Below, one piece after another: positions 1 through 8,800 of a stretch of 64,000 nucleotides of DNA (position 1 is the first letter of the stretch; each line of letters starts with the position of its first letter). The position numbers were made by a program, and so were the translations under genes. The DNA is from DASQFI01 sp035633215 (lineage in GTDB: Bacteria > Acidobacteriota > Vicinamibacteria > Vicinamibacterales > SCN-69-37), in contig DASQFI010000039.1 in NCBI GenBank assembly GCA_035633215.1, positions 186,001 through 250,000 of the forward strand, in the 5' to 3' direction. Under the pieces are notes generated by a model. It ran no database searches and was not told the origin of the DNA. It saw only the letters and a list, made by a program, of their open reading frames with translations.

Positions 1-1
1 G

Positions 2-238
2 CTCCCGCATGCCGAATCGACCTTCGCCGGCGAAACACGCGAGCAATACGAGTACGCAGGACTGGGTTTGCACGCGGCGGCGGGCATCGACCTGCGCTTG
101 TACCGCGGGCTCTCCGCGCTGGTCGAATACAAGTGCACGTTCGGCCGCCCGGAGATCACGATCGTGGGCGGGACGGGCCGGATGACGGCGGTCACGCAGC
201 ATCTGGCCGTGGGATTCGCGTTCGGCACCACACGCTGA
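2..238 (+). CDS. Outer-membrane beta-barrel protein, C-terminal end (partial)
   Basis: Only the last 78 residues are inside the window, and the reading frame is open from base 2 to the TGA at 236-238. The visible part has the alternating polar/hydrophobic pattern of beta-barrel strands (GLGLHAAAGIDLRLYRG, then HLAVGFAFGTTR at the end). It ends with an aromatic-containing last strand, as expected for a protein inserted by the BAM machinery. It could be a porin-like OmpA/OmpW-type barrel or a lipid A deacylase. The PAP2 phosphatase begins only 5 bases downstream, which hints at a shared envelope role but does not prove it. The family assignment is tentative because the N-terminus is missing. 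Confidence 0.5.
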   Translation, partial: LPHAESTFAGETREQYEYAGLGLHAAAGIDLRLYRGLSALVEYKCTFGRPEITIVGGTGRMTAVTQHLAVGFAFGTTR

Positions 239-243
239 TATTC

Positions 244-990
244 TTGCGTCCCGTGTGCGGCACGACATGGGCGATCGCGCTCGCGATCGCCCTGCAGACC
301 GGGCCCGGCCCGAATCCCACCAGTCAGGCGTGGCCGGACGATCGCCCGATCATCCGACTCCTCCCCAATCTTGGCGAAGACCTGAGGTCGCTGTCGTCCG
401 AGACGACGCTCTGGCTCCTGGCCGGCGGGACGGTGGTCGCCGTTGGACTCTCCCCGCGCGATAACGAGGTCGCCGCCTGGATGGCCAGGAAGGGCGCGTC
501 CCAGTGGGCGGATATCGGTGAGGTCCTCGGCGACGGCTGGGTTCAGGGCGCCGCCGCGTTATTCACGTACGGCGTCGGGCGTCTGCATGGCAGCGCGAAA
601 GTCACCCACATGGGGAGCGACCTGGTCCGCGCGCAGATCCTCAACGGCCTGCTGACGAAGGGACTGAAGCTCACGATCGATCGCAAGCGCCCGGATGGCG
701 GCGGCCACTCCTTCCCCTCGGGCCACACGGCAGCCGCCTTCGCGTCGGCGTCCGTGCTGCACGGGCATTTCGGCTGGAAGGTCGCCGCACCCGCCTACTC
801 CCTCGCGGCGTACATCGGCTGGACGCGCCTGCGCGAGGATCAGCACTGGCTTTCCGATCTCGCCGCCGGCGCCACGATCGGGCTCATCGTCGGCCAGGCG
901 GTCACGTCCGGTCATCGTCAGCGCACGTGGACCGTCGCTCCCGTGCCGGTGCGCGGGGGGATCGGGATTGTCATACTGAAAAGCTCGTGA
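244..990 (+). CDS. PAP2-superfamily phosphatase, membrane or exported
   Basis: This is a phosphatidic acid phosphatase type 2 (acid-phosphatase-like) enzyme of about 248 residues, which would remove phosphate from lipid or nucleotide phosphates at the envelope. All three motifs are visible: K-x6-RP at residues 142-150 (KLTIDRKRP), PSGH at 158-161, and R-x5-H-x3-D ending in H201 and D205. The serine that usually precedes the motif-3 arginine is a threonine. I start at TTG 244 because it gives a compact hydrophobic signal (TTWAIALAIAL) just after the upstream stop; the frame stays open further upstream and GTG 253 is an alternative. Lipid A or undecaprenyl-phosphate processing is possible, but the substrate cannot be read from the sequence. 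Confidence 0.82.
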   Translation: MRPVCGTTWAIALAIALQTGPGPNPTSQAWPDDRPIIRLLPNLGEDLRSLSSETTLWLLAGGTVVAVGLSPRDNEVAAWMARKGASQWADIGEVLGDGWVQGAAALFTYGVGRLHGSAKVTHMGSDLVRAQILNGLLTKGLKLTIDRKRPDGGGHSFPSGHTAAAFASASVLHGHFGWKVAAPAYSLAAYIGWTRLREDQHWLSDLAAGATIGLIVGQAVTSGHRQRTWTVAPVPVRGGIGIVILKSS

Positions 991-994
991 TGGG

Positions 995-1025
995 CGTCGG
1001 TACGTCGGGTACGACAGGTACCGAC
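995..1025. repeat. Short hairpin repeat, GTCGGTAC word
   Basis: The sequence between the PAP2 stop and the end of dut begins and ends with the complementary words GTCGGTAC and GTACCGAC and can fold on itself. The same word (GTCGGTACGKCGGGTACG) recurs in both arms of the large inverted repeat at 1501-1626, so dut is bracketed by copies of one element. It lies between convergent genes and may act as a terminator, but there is no T-run. Confidence 0.55.
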
Positions 1026-1034
1026 ATGCGCAAT

Positions 1035-1475
1035 TCAGGTTCCTGTCGCTCCGAACCCTCCGCGCGTTGGACGCGTCATCTCGCGCTGCTCCCGCCACTC
1101 GGCCCGGACAAACGGCATGATCACGCCCTGCGCCAGCCGGTCGCCTCGCTTGACCGCGACCGCTTTCGTCGTGAAGTTGAGGACTTCGATCTTGATCTCG
1201 TCGGCGGGCCCGCAGTAGTCGGCGTCCACGACGCCGACGCCGTTGGCCACCATCAGGCCGCGCTTGAGCGGCGTGCTGCTGCGCGCGAACACGCCGAGGA
1301 GATGTCCGGCGGGCACTTCGATGACGAGGCCGGTCGGCACGAGCGCGACTTCGCCCGGCTCGACCGTCATGTCCACGCTCGACTCCAGATCGAACCCCGC
1401 AGCGCCGGCCGTCTCGTACGACGGCAACGGAATACCAGCATCGAGTCGGAGAATGCGAACGGTGAGATCTGACAT
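1035..1475 (-). CDS. dut: Deoxyuridine 5'-triphosphate nucleotidohydrolase (dUTPase)
   Basis: This trimeric dUTPase hydrolyses dUTP to dUMP and pyrophosphate, keeping uracil out of DNA and supplying dTMP synthesis. The 146-residue length is typical. All five family motifs are present: AGFDL (26-30), RSS (65-67), the uracil-binding GVVDADYCGP (81-90) with the catalytic Asp, RGDRLAQ (110-116), and the C-terminal RGGFGATG (138-145) that closes over the triphosphate. I chose ATG 1475 over an upstream in-frame ATG at 1553 because the extra 26 residues match nothing and lie in the repeat at 1501-1626. The gene stands alone between repeats. Confidence 0.96.
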   Translation of the reverse strand: MSDLTVRILRLDAGIPLPSYETAGAAGFDLESSVDMTVEPGEVALVPTGLVIEVPAGHLLGVFARSSTPLKRGLMVANGVGVVDADYCGPADEIKIEVLNFTTKAVAVKRGDRLAQGVIMPFVRAEWREQREMTRPTRGGFGATGT

Positions 1476-1500
1476 GGAAGTCGACTGCTTCCAAAAAGCG

Positions 1501-1626
1501 CTCGTCGGTACGGCGGGTACGGCAGGTCCATGGAAGGAACTGACGCTGGCCATCTTCTTTTTCGTAAGAAAGAAGACCAGCGTCAGTTTCGTTCCTCGGA
1601 CCCGTCGTACCCGCCGTACCGACGAG
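1501..1626. repeat. Large imperfect inverted repeat upstream of dut
   Basis: The outer arms at 1501-1529 and 1598-1626 are complementary over 29 bases with about three mismatches. Inside them a second stem pairs GGAACTGACGCTGG with CCAGCGTCAGTTTCGTTCC, and a third pairs CTTCTTT with AAAGAAG around a short loop. The element fills the gap between dut (start at 1475) and the S9 peptidase gene (stop at 1644). It could terminate the peptidase transcript, which runs in the same direction as dut, or simply be a palindromic extragenic repeat. Confidence 0.75.
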
Positions 1627-1643
1627 GGCTTTTCAGAAACTTC

Positions 1644-4640
1644 TTATCTTCCCCCTCCCGACGGCGGCACGACCGGCTTCTTGAACATCGGCAGGACGTC
1701 CCGCGTGCCTTTCTCGAGGAACAACACGCCTTTGTCCATCCACGCCGGCCGAGGCTTGCCGAGCAGGTAGTGGTCGAAGAACTCGTCCTGGTGGACGGTC
1801 CAGTGCTTCATGTTGTCGCGGTTGCGCAGGCCGTGCGGCTCGCCGTTGTAATTGAACATGTAGGCTTCTTTGCCCAGGCGGCGCAGCGCCATGTTGAACT
1901 CAATCCCCTGGTACCAGGGCACCGCGTCGTCGCCGTCGTTGTGAATGCTCAGATACGGCGTGTTGATCCGCTCGACCCAGAAGATCGGCGAGTTCTCGAT
2001 GAACTCGAGCGTCTTGTCCCACGGCGGGGCGCCGATGCGGCTCTGCGTCTTCTCGTACTGGAACGAGCGCACCATGCCGCTGCCCCAGCGGATCCCGCCG
2101 TAGGCGCTGATCATGTTCGAGACCGACGCGCCGGCCTGCACGGCGGCAAACAGGTTCGTCTGCGTGATCATGTAGGTGATTTGGTACCCGCCCCACGAGT
2201 GGCCCTGGATCCCGATGCGCTTCGGATCGATGTAGCCCTGGGCGACGACGGTATTGACCGCCGGGATGACGCACTTCATCGCGCTTGGCCCCGGATAGCC
2301 CGTCTCGTAGACGATGTCCGGCTGGAGCACGACGTAGCCGTTGCTGACGTACCGCGACAGGTTGACGCTCGTGCCGACGTTCGGCGCGCGGTAGCCGTGG
2401 AGCCCCTGAGACAGCTCCTCGTAGATGTAGACCATCATCGGATACTTCTTCGTCGGATCGAAATTATCCGGCTTGATCAACATCGCCGTCAGCACCTTGC
2501 CGTCCGCGTTGATGTACTTGATGTTCTCGGCCTTGCCCCAGACGAACTCGGACTGCTGCGGGTTGGCGTTGGACACCTTCCTGGCGTTCCCGAAGGTGGC
2601 GTCGCTCACCCAGAGGTCGGGGAACTCGTCGAACCGTGACTCGGTGAAGACGAGCACGTCGGCGGTCTTGGCCTTGGTCGGCGCGCCCATCTGCTTGTCC
2701 ATCATCACGATCTTCTCGGGCGCCGCCGTGCCGGTCAGGTTGACGCGGGAGTAGCCGGTCGCTTTCGTCTCGTCATTGACCGTCGAGAGCAGGAGCGGCT
2801 TGGTGCCGGAGATCGTCCGCGCGTCAGGGTCGAGCGTGCGATACCGGAAGACCAGCTTTTGCTTGCGGCCCTCGCCGTTGGTGATCATGCGGGCGTTGCT
2901 GCCGTCAGGCCGCATCTCCCACAGGTCGTAGCGATCGTTCAGCACCACCGTGCGATCGCCGTCGGTCCAGCCGGCCGATCCGAGCGACGGCGGCAAGCTT
3001 GGCGAGTCGTGCGTTTCGTCGAGGAACTTCACGGGCAGCCGCTCGGTCAGGTTGACCTTGGCGCCGCTCGAAATCTGGTAGGTGTACCAATCGCCGGCCG
3101 GCGCATCGAAGTAGAGGAGATAGTTGCCGCCGGGTGACATCGACACACCGCCGCCCATGTGCTCGGCGATCTTGCGGCGCTGGCCGGTCTTCAAATCCAC
3201 GAGGAACACGTCGTTGTAGGTGGTGTCCCAGGAGATTTCCTGCTGGTACGGGAGCCCGGAGGTGCCGACCGCGCGGGCCGCGTCCTGCCCGACGTTCACG
3301 TTCGGCAGGTCCGGCGTCGCCAGTTGGACGAACCGCTTGTCGGCCAGGTGCACGATGGCGGTGTAGCTGCGGTTCCGATCCTGAGTAGCGCGCACCTGCT
3401 GCATCGGCTGGATGATCCCGTCGCGGGAGCTCCAGAGATCGACACGAATCGGCGCGGGACGCGGGTTTTTCGGGTCGGCCGGAGCCGGCGGCGGCGGTCC
3501 GGTCGCGAGGATCAGCCGCGCGCCATCTTCCGTGAACCGTGGCGCACTGTCGGCCACCACCATGCCCTGCGGCATGCCGCGCGTCGCCGCGGAAACGAGC
3601 TCGGTCGCGGTGCCGGCATCGCCGACCTTCCAGTAGTACAGGCGGTACGGCGACACGGGCTTCGCGTATTCGGCCTGGTCGCTCAGGAATACAAGCTGCG
3701 TCGTCTTCTCGTCGAACGTTAGGCTCTTGTAGTGGCCCTTGCCCGTCTGCAGTGCCAGGCCGTTGGCGTCACCCGGCTTCCGCACGAACGCGCCGTCTTT
3801 CGTCGCGTCGGTGGACGAGACCGTGTACGCGATCCACGCGCCCGTCTTTTCCCACGCGAACTCCGTCACCTCGGGGATCGTCGTTTCCTGACCGGTCGTC
3901 AGGTTGCGGATCGTCAGATCGGATCCCGGATCCTTCCGCTTTTCCTGCGGGGTGTTCTGGGCACCCTCACCTGCCGCCGCGGGTTCCTGCGCGGCCGGTT
4001 CGGTCGTCTGCGCTCCGCCGCCGCGTCCGCCGCCACCGCGTCCAGCAGCACCGCCCCGGCCGCCGCGACCACCGCGTCCACCGCCGGCGCCCGCACGGCC
4101 CTTGTGATACGCGAGCCACGTGGATGACTCTTCCGGAATCCGGAACGAGCTGATCTGCTCGACCGTCGTCACCTTGCCGTCGGCCAGCGACATGATGCCC
4201 ATCGAGTTGCGCGTCTGATTGCTGTTGGCCTCGTCGCCGGCCTGGCCGCGTCCGCCGCCGCCCCCGCCTCCGCCTGCGCCGCCGGCAGCCTGGTTGCCGC
4301 GACCCTCGATGCGCTCGCGCTCGTCGTCGGCCTTCGTCGGTACGATCGTGAAGATAACGAACTTGCTGTCCGGAGTGATGAGCGGCGATGTGCCGCGCGC
4401 GGCGCGGTGTTCCTGACCGCTCCGCAGGTTCCGGACGACGAGCTCACCGTCCTCGCCCTGGGCCGTCAGCGCGTAGGCGAGCCACTGGCCGTCGTCCGAC
4501 AACCGCGTGCCTTGGATGGATCGCCAGGATTCAAAGACGTCGTACGTGAGCGGGCGCTTCGCCGGCGTTTGCGCCGTCAGCGCCTGACTAACGAGCAGGG
4601 CGCCGCACAAGAGAACGAGAATCCGCCGCTGGTGACGCAT
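1644..4640 (-). CDS. S9-family prolyl oligopeptidase-like serine peptidase, secreted
   Basis: This is a 998-residue serine peptidase of the S9 (prolyl oligopeptidase / dipeptidyl peptidase) clan. It has an N-terminal signal peptide (LVLLCGALLVSQALTAQ), a long beta-propeller region and a C-terminal alpha/beta-hydrolase domain. The catalytic triad can be placed at S815 (GHSWGGYQ), D904 (HNDGDDAVPW) and H936 (GEPHGL). The protein probably degrades peptides in the periplasm or outside the cell. Two low-complexity Gly/Arg-rich inserts, near residues 118-135 and 180-215, interrupt the propeller region and make the protein longer than most relatives. The gene is divergent from the S58 peptidase gene, 53 bases away, so two peptidase genes share one upstream region. 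Confidence 0.92.
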   Translation of the reverse strand: MRHQRRILVLLCGALLVSQALTAQTPAKRPLTYDVFESWRSIQGTRLSDDGQWLAYALTAQGEDGELVVRNLRSGQEHRAARGTSPLITPDSKFVIFTIVPTKADDERERIEGRGNQAAGGAGGGGGGGGRGQAGDEANSNQTRNSMGIMSLADGKVTTVEQISSFRIPEESSTWLAYHKGRAGAGGGRGGRGGRGGAAGRGGGGRGGGAQTTEPAAQEPAAAGEGAQNTPQEKRKDPGSDLTIRNLTTGQETTIPEVTEFAWEKTGAWIAYTVSSTDATKDGAFVRKPGDANGLALQTGKGHYKSLTFDEKTTQLVFLSDQAEYAKPVSPYRLYYWKVGDAGTATELVSAATRGMPQGMVVADSAPRFTEDGARLILATGPPPPAPADPKNPRPAPIRVDLWSSRDGIIQPMQQVRATQDRNRSYTAIVHLADKRFVQLATPDLPNVNVGQDAARAVGTSGLPYQQEISWDTTYNDVFLVDLKTGQRRKIAEHMGGGVSMSPGGNYLLYFDAPAGDWYTYQISSGAKVNLTERLPVKFLDETHDSPSLPPSLGSAGWTDGDRTVVLNDRYDLWEMRPDGSNARMITNGEGRKQKLVFRYRTLDPDARTISGTKPLLLSTVNDETKATGYSRVNLTGTAAPEKIVMMDKQMGAPTKAKTADVLVFTESRFDEFPDLWVSDATFGNARKVSNANPQQSEFVWGKAENIKYINADGKVLTAMLIKPDNFDPTKKYPMMVYIYEELSQGLHGYRAPNVGTSVNLSRYVSNGYVVLQPDIVYETGYPGPSAMKCVIPAVNTVVAQGYIDPKRIGIQGHSWGGYQITYMITQTNLFAAVQAGASVSNMISAYGGIRWGSGMVRSFQYEKTQSRIGAPPWDKTLEFIENSPIFWVERINTPYLSIHNDGDDAVPWYQGIEFNMALRRLGKEAYMFNYNGEPHGLRNRDNMKHWTVHQDEFFDHYLLGKPRPAWMDKGVLFLEKGTRDVLPMFKKPVVPPSGGGR

Positions 4641-4693
4641 GTGGGCCTCCAGGCCTCGGAGCGAGAAAGAGGGGCTTATTATAGGTCTTTCCC

Positions 4694-5818
4694 ATGCGAC
4701 TTCTCGCGACGCTGATGGTTGTCACTCTCGCCGCCGGTCAGACCTCACAGTCGCGTCCCCGCGCGCGGGACATCGGCATCGCACCAGGCGCCGGCACGCC
4801 CGGCCCGTTGAACGCGATCACCGATGTGGCTGGTGTGGCCGTCGGCCACACGACGCTGACGGTCGGCGACACGGTCCGGACGGGCGTCACGGTGATACTC
4901 CCCCATGCCGGGAACCTCTTTCGCGAAAAGGTCCCGGGTGCGGTGTTCGTGGGCAACGCGTTTGGCAAGCTCGCGGGATCGACGCAGGTCGAGGAGCTCG
5001 GGACCATCGAATCGCCGATCGTGCTCACGAACACCCTCTCCGTGGGCGCCGCGCTCGACGCGGTAGTGCGCTGGACGACCGCGCAGCCCGGCAACGAGAA
5101 CGTCCGCTCGGTCAACGGTCTTGTCGGCGAGACGAACGACGGCGGCCTGAACGACATCCGTGGATTTCACGTCACGCGCGAGCACGTAGCCGCGGCCATC
5201 GCGAACGCGAAGACCGGCGCCGTCGAGGAAGGCGCGGTCGGCGCCGGCACGGGGACGAGCGCGTTCGGGTGGAAAGGCGGCATTGGGACCGCGTCGCGCC
5301 GCGCCCGTCAGCAGAACGACGAGTGGACGGTCGGCGTGCTGGTGCAGTCGAACTACGGCGGCCGGCTGACGATTGACGGCGTGCCGGTCTGGCGCGAGCT
5401 GCGGCCGAACGCGGGACGCGGCGCCGGCCCCGACGCGGCCACCGACCCGGATGGGTCCTGCATGATCATCGTGGCGACCGACGCGCCGCTCGACGCGCGC
5501 GATCTCAAGCGTCTGGCGGCACGGGCCATCTTTGGATTGGCGCGAACGGGATCGACCTATTCGAACGGCAGCGGCGACTTCGCGATCGCGTTCTCAACCC
5601 ACCCGTCGCTTCGTTTGACGGCGACGAACGGACCGCAACCCAGAACGATCCTTCCGACCGATGCGGTCTCGAGTCTGTTCGAAGCGGTGCTCGAGGCGAC
5701 CGAAGAAGCCGTCTACAACTCGATGTTGAAAGCCACCGACACGACGGCCAATGGCCGGACCGTTCGCGCCCTGCCGATCGACGAGCTCAAAGCCGTGATG
5801 AAGAAGTACGGACGTTAG
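4694..5818 (+). CDS. P1/S58-family aminopeptidase (DmpA/BapA-like)
   Basis: This 374-residue protein belongs to the S58 (DmpA) family of self-processing N-terminal-nucleophile aminopeptidases, which release N-terminal D- or beta-amino acids. The first 20 residues look like a signal peptide (MRLLATLMVVTLAAGQ). The family signatures are present: ITDVAGVAVGHTT near the N-terminus, GAVGAGTG, and the processing site DPDGSCMIIVATDAPL. Cleavage there would make S255 the catalytic nucleophile of the beta chain, close to the position known for DmpA and BapA. Its 3' end overlaps the 3' end of hsdR by four bases, so the two stop codons interlock. Confidence 0.9.
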   Translation: MRLLATLMVVTLAAGQTSQSRPRARDIGIAPGAGTPGPLNAITDVAGVAVGHTTLTVGDTVRTGVTVILPHAGNLFREKVPGAVFVGNAFGKLAGSTQVEELGTIESPIVLTNTLSVGAALDAVVRWTTAQPGNENVRSVNGLVGETNDGGLNDIRGFHVTREHVAAAIANAKTGAVEEGAVGAGTGTSAFGWKGGIGTASRRARQQNDEWTVGVLVQSNYGGRLTIDGVPVWRELRPNAGRGAGPDAATDPDGSCMIIVATDAPLDARDLKRLAARAIFGLARTGSTYSNGSGDFAIAFSTHPSLRLTATNGPQPRTILPTDAVSSLFEAVLEATEEAVYNSMLKATDTTANGRTVRALPIDELKAVMKKYGR

Positions 5819-8800
5819 GGCCGGTTCGAGTCTCCGGCGCGCGGCGCGAAGCGTGTCCGGATGAACTCGGCAGCGCTTTCAGGTGAGAGCTTGTCCGTTC
5901 GCGGCCCGCTCCGCACAAAGAAGTCCCCGTCGGGGGTTGCTTCCATCCCCTTCCATTTCAGGAAGACCGGCTCTGGACTTCGCTGACAGATGACCAGGCA
6001 GACGGTCTTGCCCTGCACGACCTGAATCTGGGTGTCGACGCATGTACCCGCGCGTTCGCCGAGCCCGTTGCGGACGACCTGCACGAGATGGCGCATGAAT
6101 TTGTCGTCGCTGTCGAGCCGATCGTGTTCGATGCCGACGATGGATCGGTCGTCGGCCACGCCGATGAGCAGGTCGCCTCCATCGGTGTTCAGGAACGCCG
6201 CGATGGTCTTCAGCACGCCGTGCGTGACGAGCTTGTCGTCCTGCCTGTCGCTCTTGAGATCCCACCTCAGCGTCGACTTGAACTCCAGGGTCTTCGACTC
6301 ATGCTGCTTCAGCAGATCTTCGGCGCGGCGATGGACACGGAGGTACTGATTGAAGAGGAAATCCTTGACGAGCTCGCCAAAGGCCTTGTCATCGGTGATT
6401 CTCTTGTAGAGATCGAAGTTCGAATCGACGATCTCTTGTATGGCCTCGTCCACCTTATGGTCGAACGTCAGGCGCACGTTCTCACGGGTGTTGACGCGGG
6501 CGCTGGTTTCGAGCGCGGGATCGTGGTCGAGCCGGCTCATCATCTGACCGAGCGTGACCCGGTGCTCGGGCCCGAGGTTCAGGCCAAAGCGATCGTTCAA
6601 CTCCTGGATGATGCGCGAGAGCGGCTCGACCTCCTCATCGCCAGGGCGGTGGCGTTCCTTCGTTTTCATCGGCGCCAACTGGCCGCTCTGGCGTTCCAAC
6701 GCGATCGAACCTGCGGTCGCGCGCTGGACACGGTAGGACTCAATGTCGATGTTCTGCTGGACTTCCCTGGGAAGCTGGCCGGCTCGATCGGGAATGAGTC
6801 GCCGCAGATAGCGCGCGAAGACGTAGAGCTTCTCGAGGTCGGCATCCGCGAAGGTCAGGACCTGCGAGAGAAACGCGTAGAGCCGTATGTAGTCGGTGAG
6901 GTTGCCTCGGAATTCGTGCTGCGCGTCAGGCGCAAGCTCAACGAACCGTGCCCGGACCGGATCGAGTACGGCGTACAGCCGATCCTGAGTTGCGCGGCTG
7001 TCGAAGTACACGCGTGCGAATGCGTCCACGTCGGCCGGGGAGTACACCCCGGCCGCCAGTAAGCGGCTGTGGACTTCGTACAACAGGTTGGGATCCGTGG
7101 TCTCCGAGAGCAGCGTCGTTTCGTAGTAGTCCTGAAAGGCTTTTTGAATCTCGGCCGGCTCGTTGGCGAAGTCCAGCACCATCGTCCCGTCCTTGCCCGG
7201 ATACGTCCGGTTGAGGCGCGAGAGCGTCTGAACGGCGTTCACCCCGCCCAGTTTCTTGTCCACGTACATGGTGTGGAGGAGTGGCTGGTCGAATCCCGTC
7301 TGAAACTTGTTCGCGACAATCAGAAACCGATTCTCGGGGCGCTCGAACTCCCGGGCGGTCTGCTTTTCACCGATCACCCGGTCCTTCCCGGCTGAATTCA
7401 TCCCCGACTCCGTGTAGTTTCTGCCTTCATCAGGCACGGTGCCCGAAAACGCGACCAGAGTCTGGAACGGGTAATTGTGATCGCGCAGGTACTGGTCGAC
7501 GGCGAGCTTGTACCGCACCGCGTGCAACCGCGAGCGCGTGACGACCATCGCTTTGGCGCGGCCACCGATCTGGTCCTTCACGTTCGCCGCGAAGTGCTCG
7601 ACGATGATCCGCACCTTTTCAGAGACAGCGTGCGGATGGAGATCGACGAATGACTTGAGGAGCGCCGTGGCCTTTCGCTTGTCGTAGTGGGGATCGGCTT
7701 CGATAGTCTTCAGCAGGCGCCAGAACGTCTCATACGTCGTGTAGTTCTGGAGCACATCGAGGATGAATCGCTCCTCGATCGCCTGCCGCATGCTGTACAG
7801 GTGGAACGGCCCGAACTTGCCGTCCGGCCTCTTCACGCCGAAGAGCTCGAGGGTTTTCGGCTTCGGCGTCGCCGTAAACGCGAACGTGGACAGGTTCGGC
7901 TGCCGCCCGCGCGCCTGGATTTCGGCCAGCACCGCGTCGTCGATCTCCTCCTCCGGCGTTGCCGCGTTCGCTTCTTCTTCTTCAGCCTCTTCGAGGCTGG
8001 CCGCCGCGAGCACTGTCTTCAGGCTTTTCGTGCTCTCGCCAGACTGCGATGAATGCGCTTCATCGACGATCACCGCGAACTGCTGGCCCGGAAGCTGACT
8101 GATCTGATTCGCGATGACGGGAAACTTCTGCAGTGTCGTGACAATGATCGTCTTCCCAGCCTCGAGGGCATCCTTGAGCTGTCGCGAAGTGGTGTCGATG
8201 TTCTCGACGACGCCGGGTGTCTGCTCGAACTGTCGAACCGTCTGCTGAAGCTGGCGATCGAGGACCCGCCGGTCGGTGACGACGACGATGGAGTCGAAGA
8301 CACGACGATCTTCGCGATCGTGGAGTGTCGAGAGCTGGTGCGCGAGCCAGGCGATCGTGTTGCTCTTGCCGCTGCCCGCCGAGTGCTGAATGAGGTATCG
8401 CTGGCCCGGTCCGTGATTGCGGGCGTGGCCGACCAGGCGCCGGACCGCGTCGAGCTGCTGATACCTCGGGAAGATGGTGTACCGCTGTCCCGTCTTCCGG
8501 CCCATTTCGTCGATCTCTTCGACCTCGTGCACGAACTGCCGGACGAGGTCCAGGACGCTGTCGCGCGCCCAGACCTCGTTCCAGAGATAGTCGGTCGGGT
8601 AGCCGGTGCGCGTGGGCGACACGGGCGGATTGCCGGCACCGCCGTGCTTCCCCTGGTTGAACGGCAGGAATTTCGTCTTCGGGCCCCTCAGGTGCGTCGT
8701 CACGTAGACGAGCTCGGGATCGACGGCAAAGTGCGCGAGCGCGCGGCCGTACGAAAGCAGCGGCTCGCGCGGATCGCGCCGGGTTTGGTACTGCGTAATG

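Noticed and set aside
4020..4110. Tandem GC-rich repeats inside the S9 peptidase gene as a mobile insertion
   Set aside because: They encode the Gly/Arg-rich insert in frame and show no flanking duplications, so they are low-complexity coding sequence.
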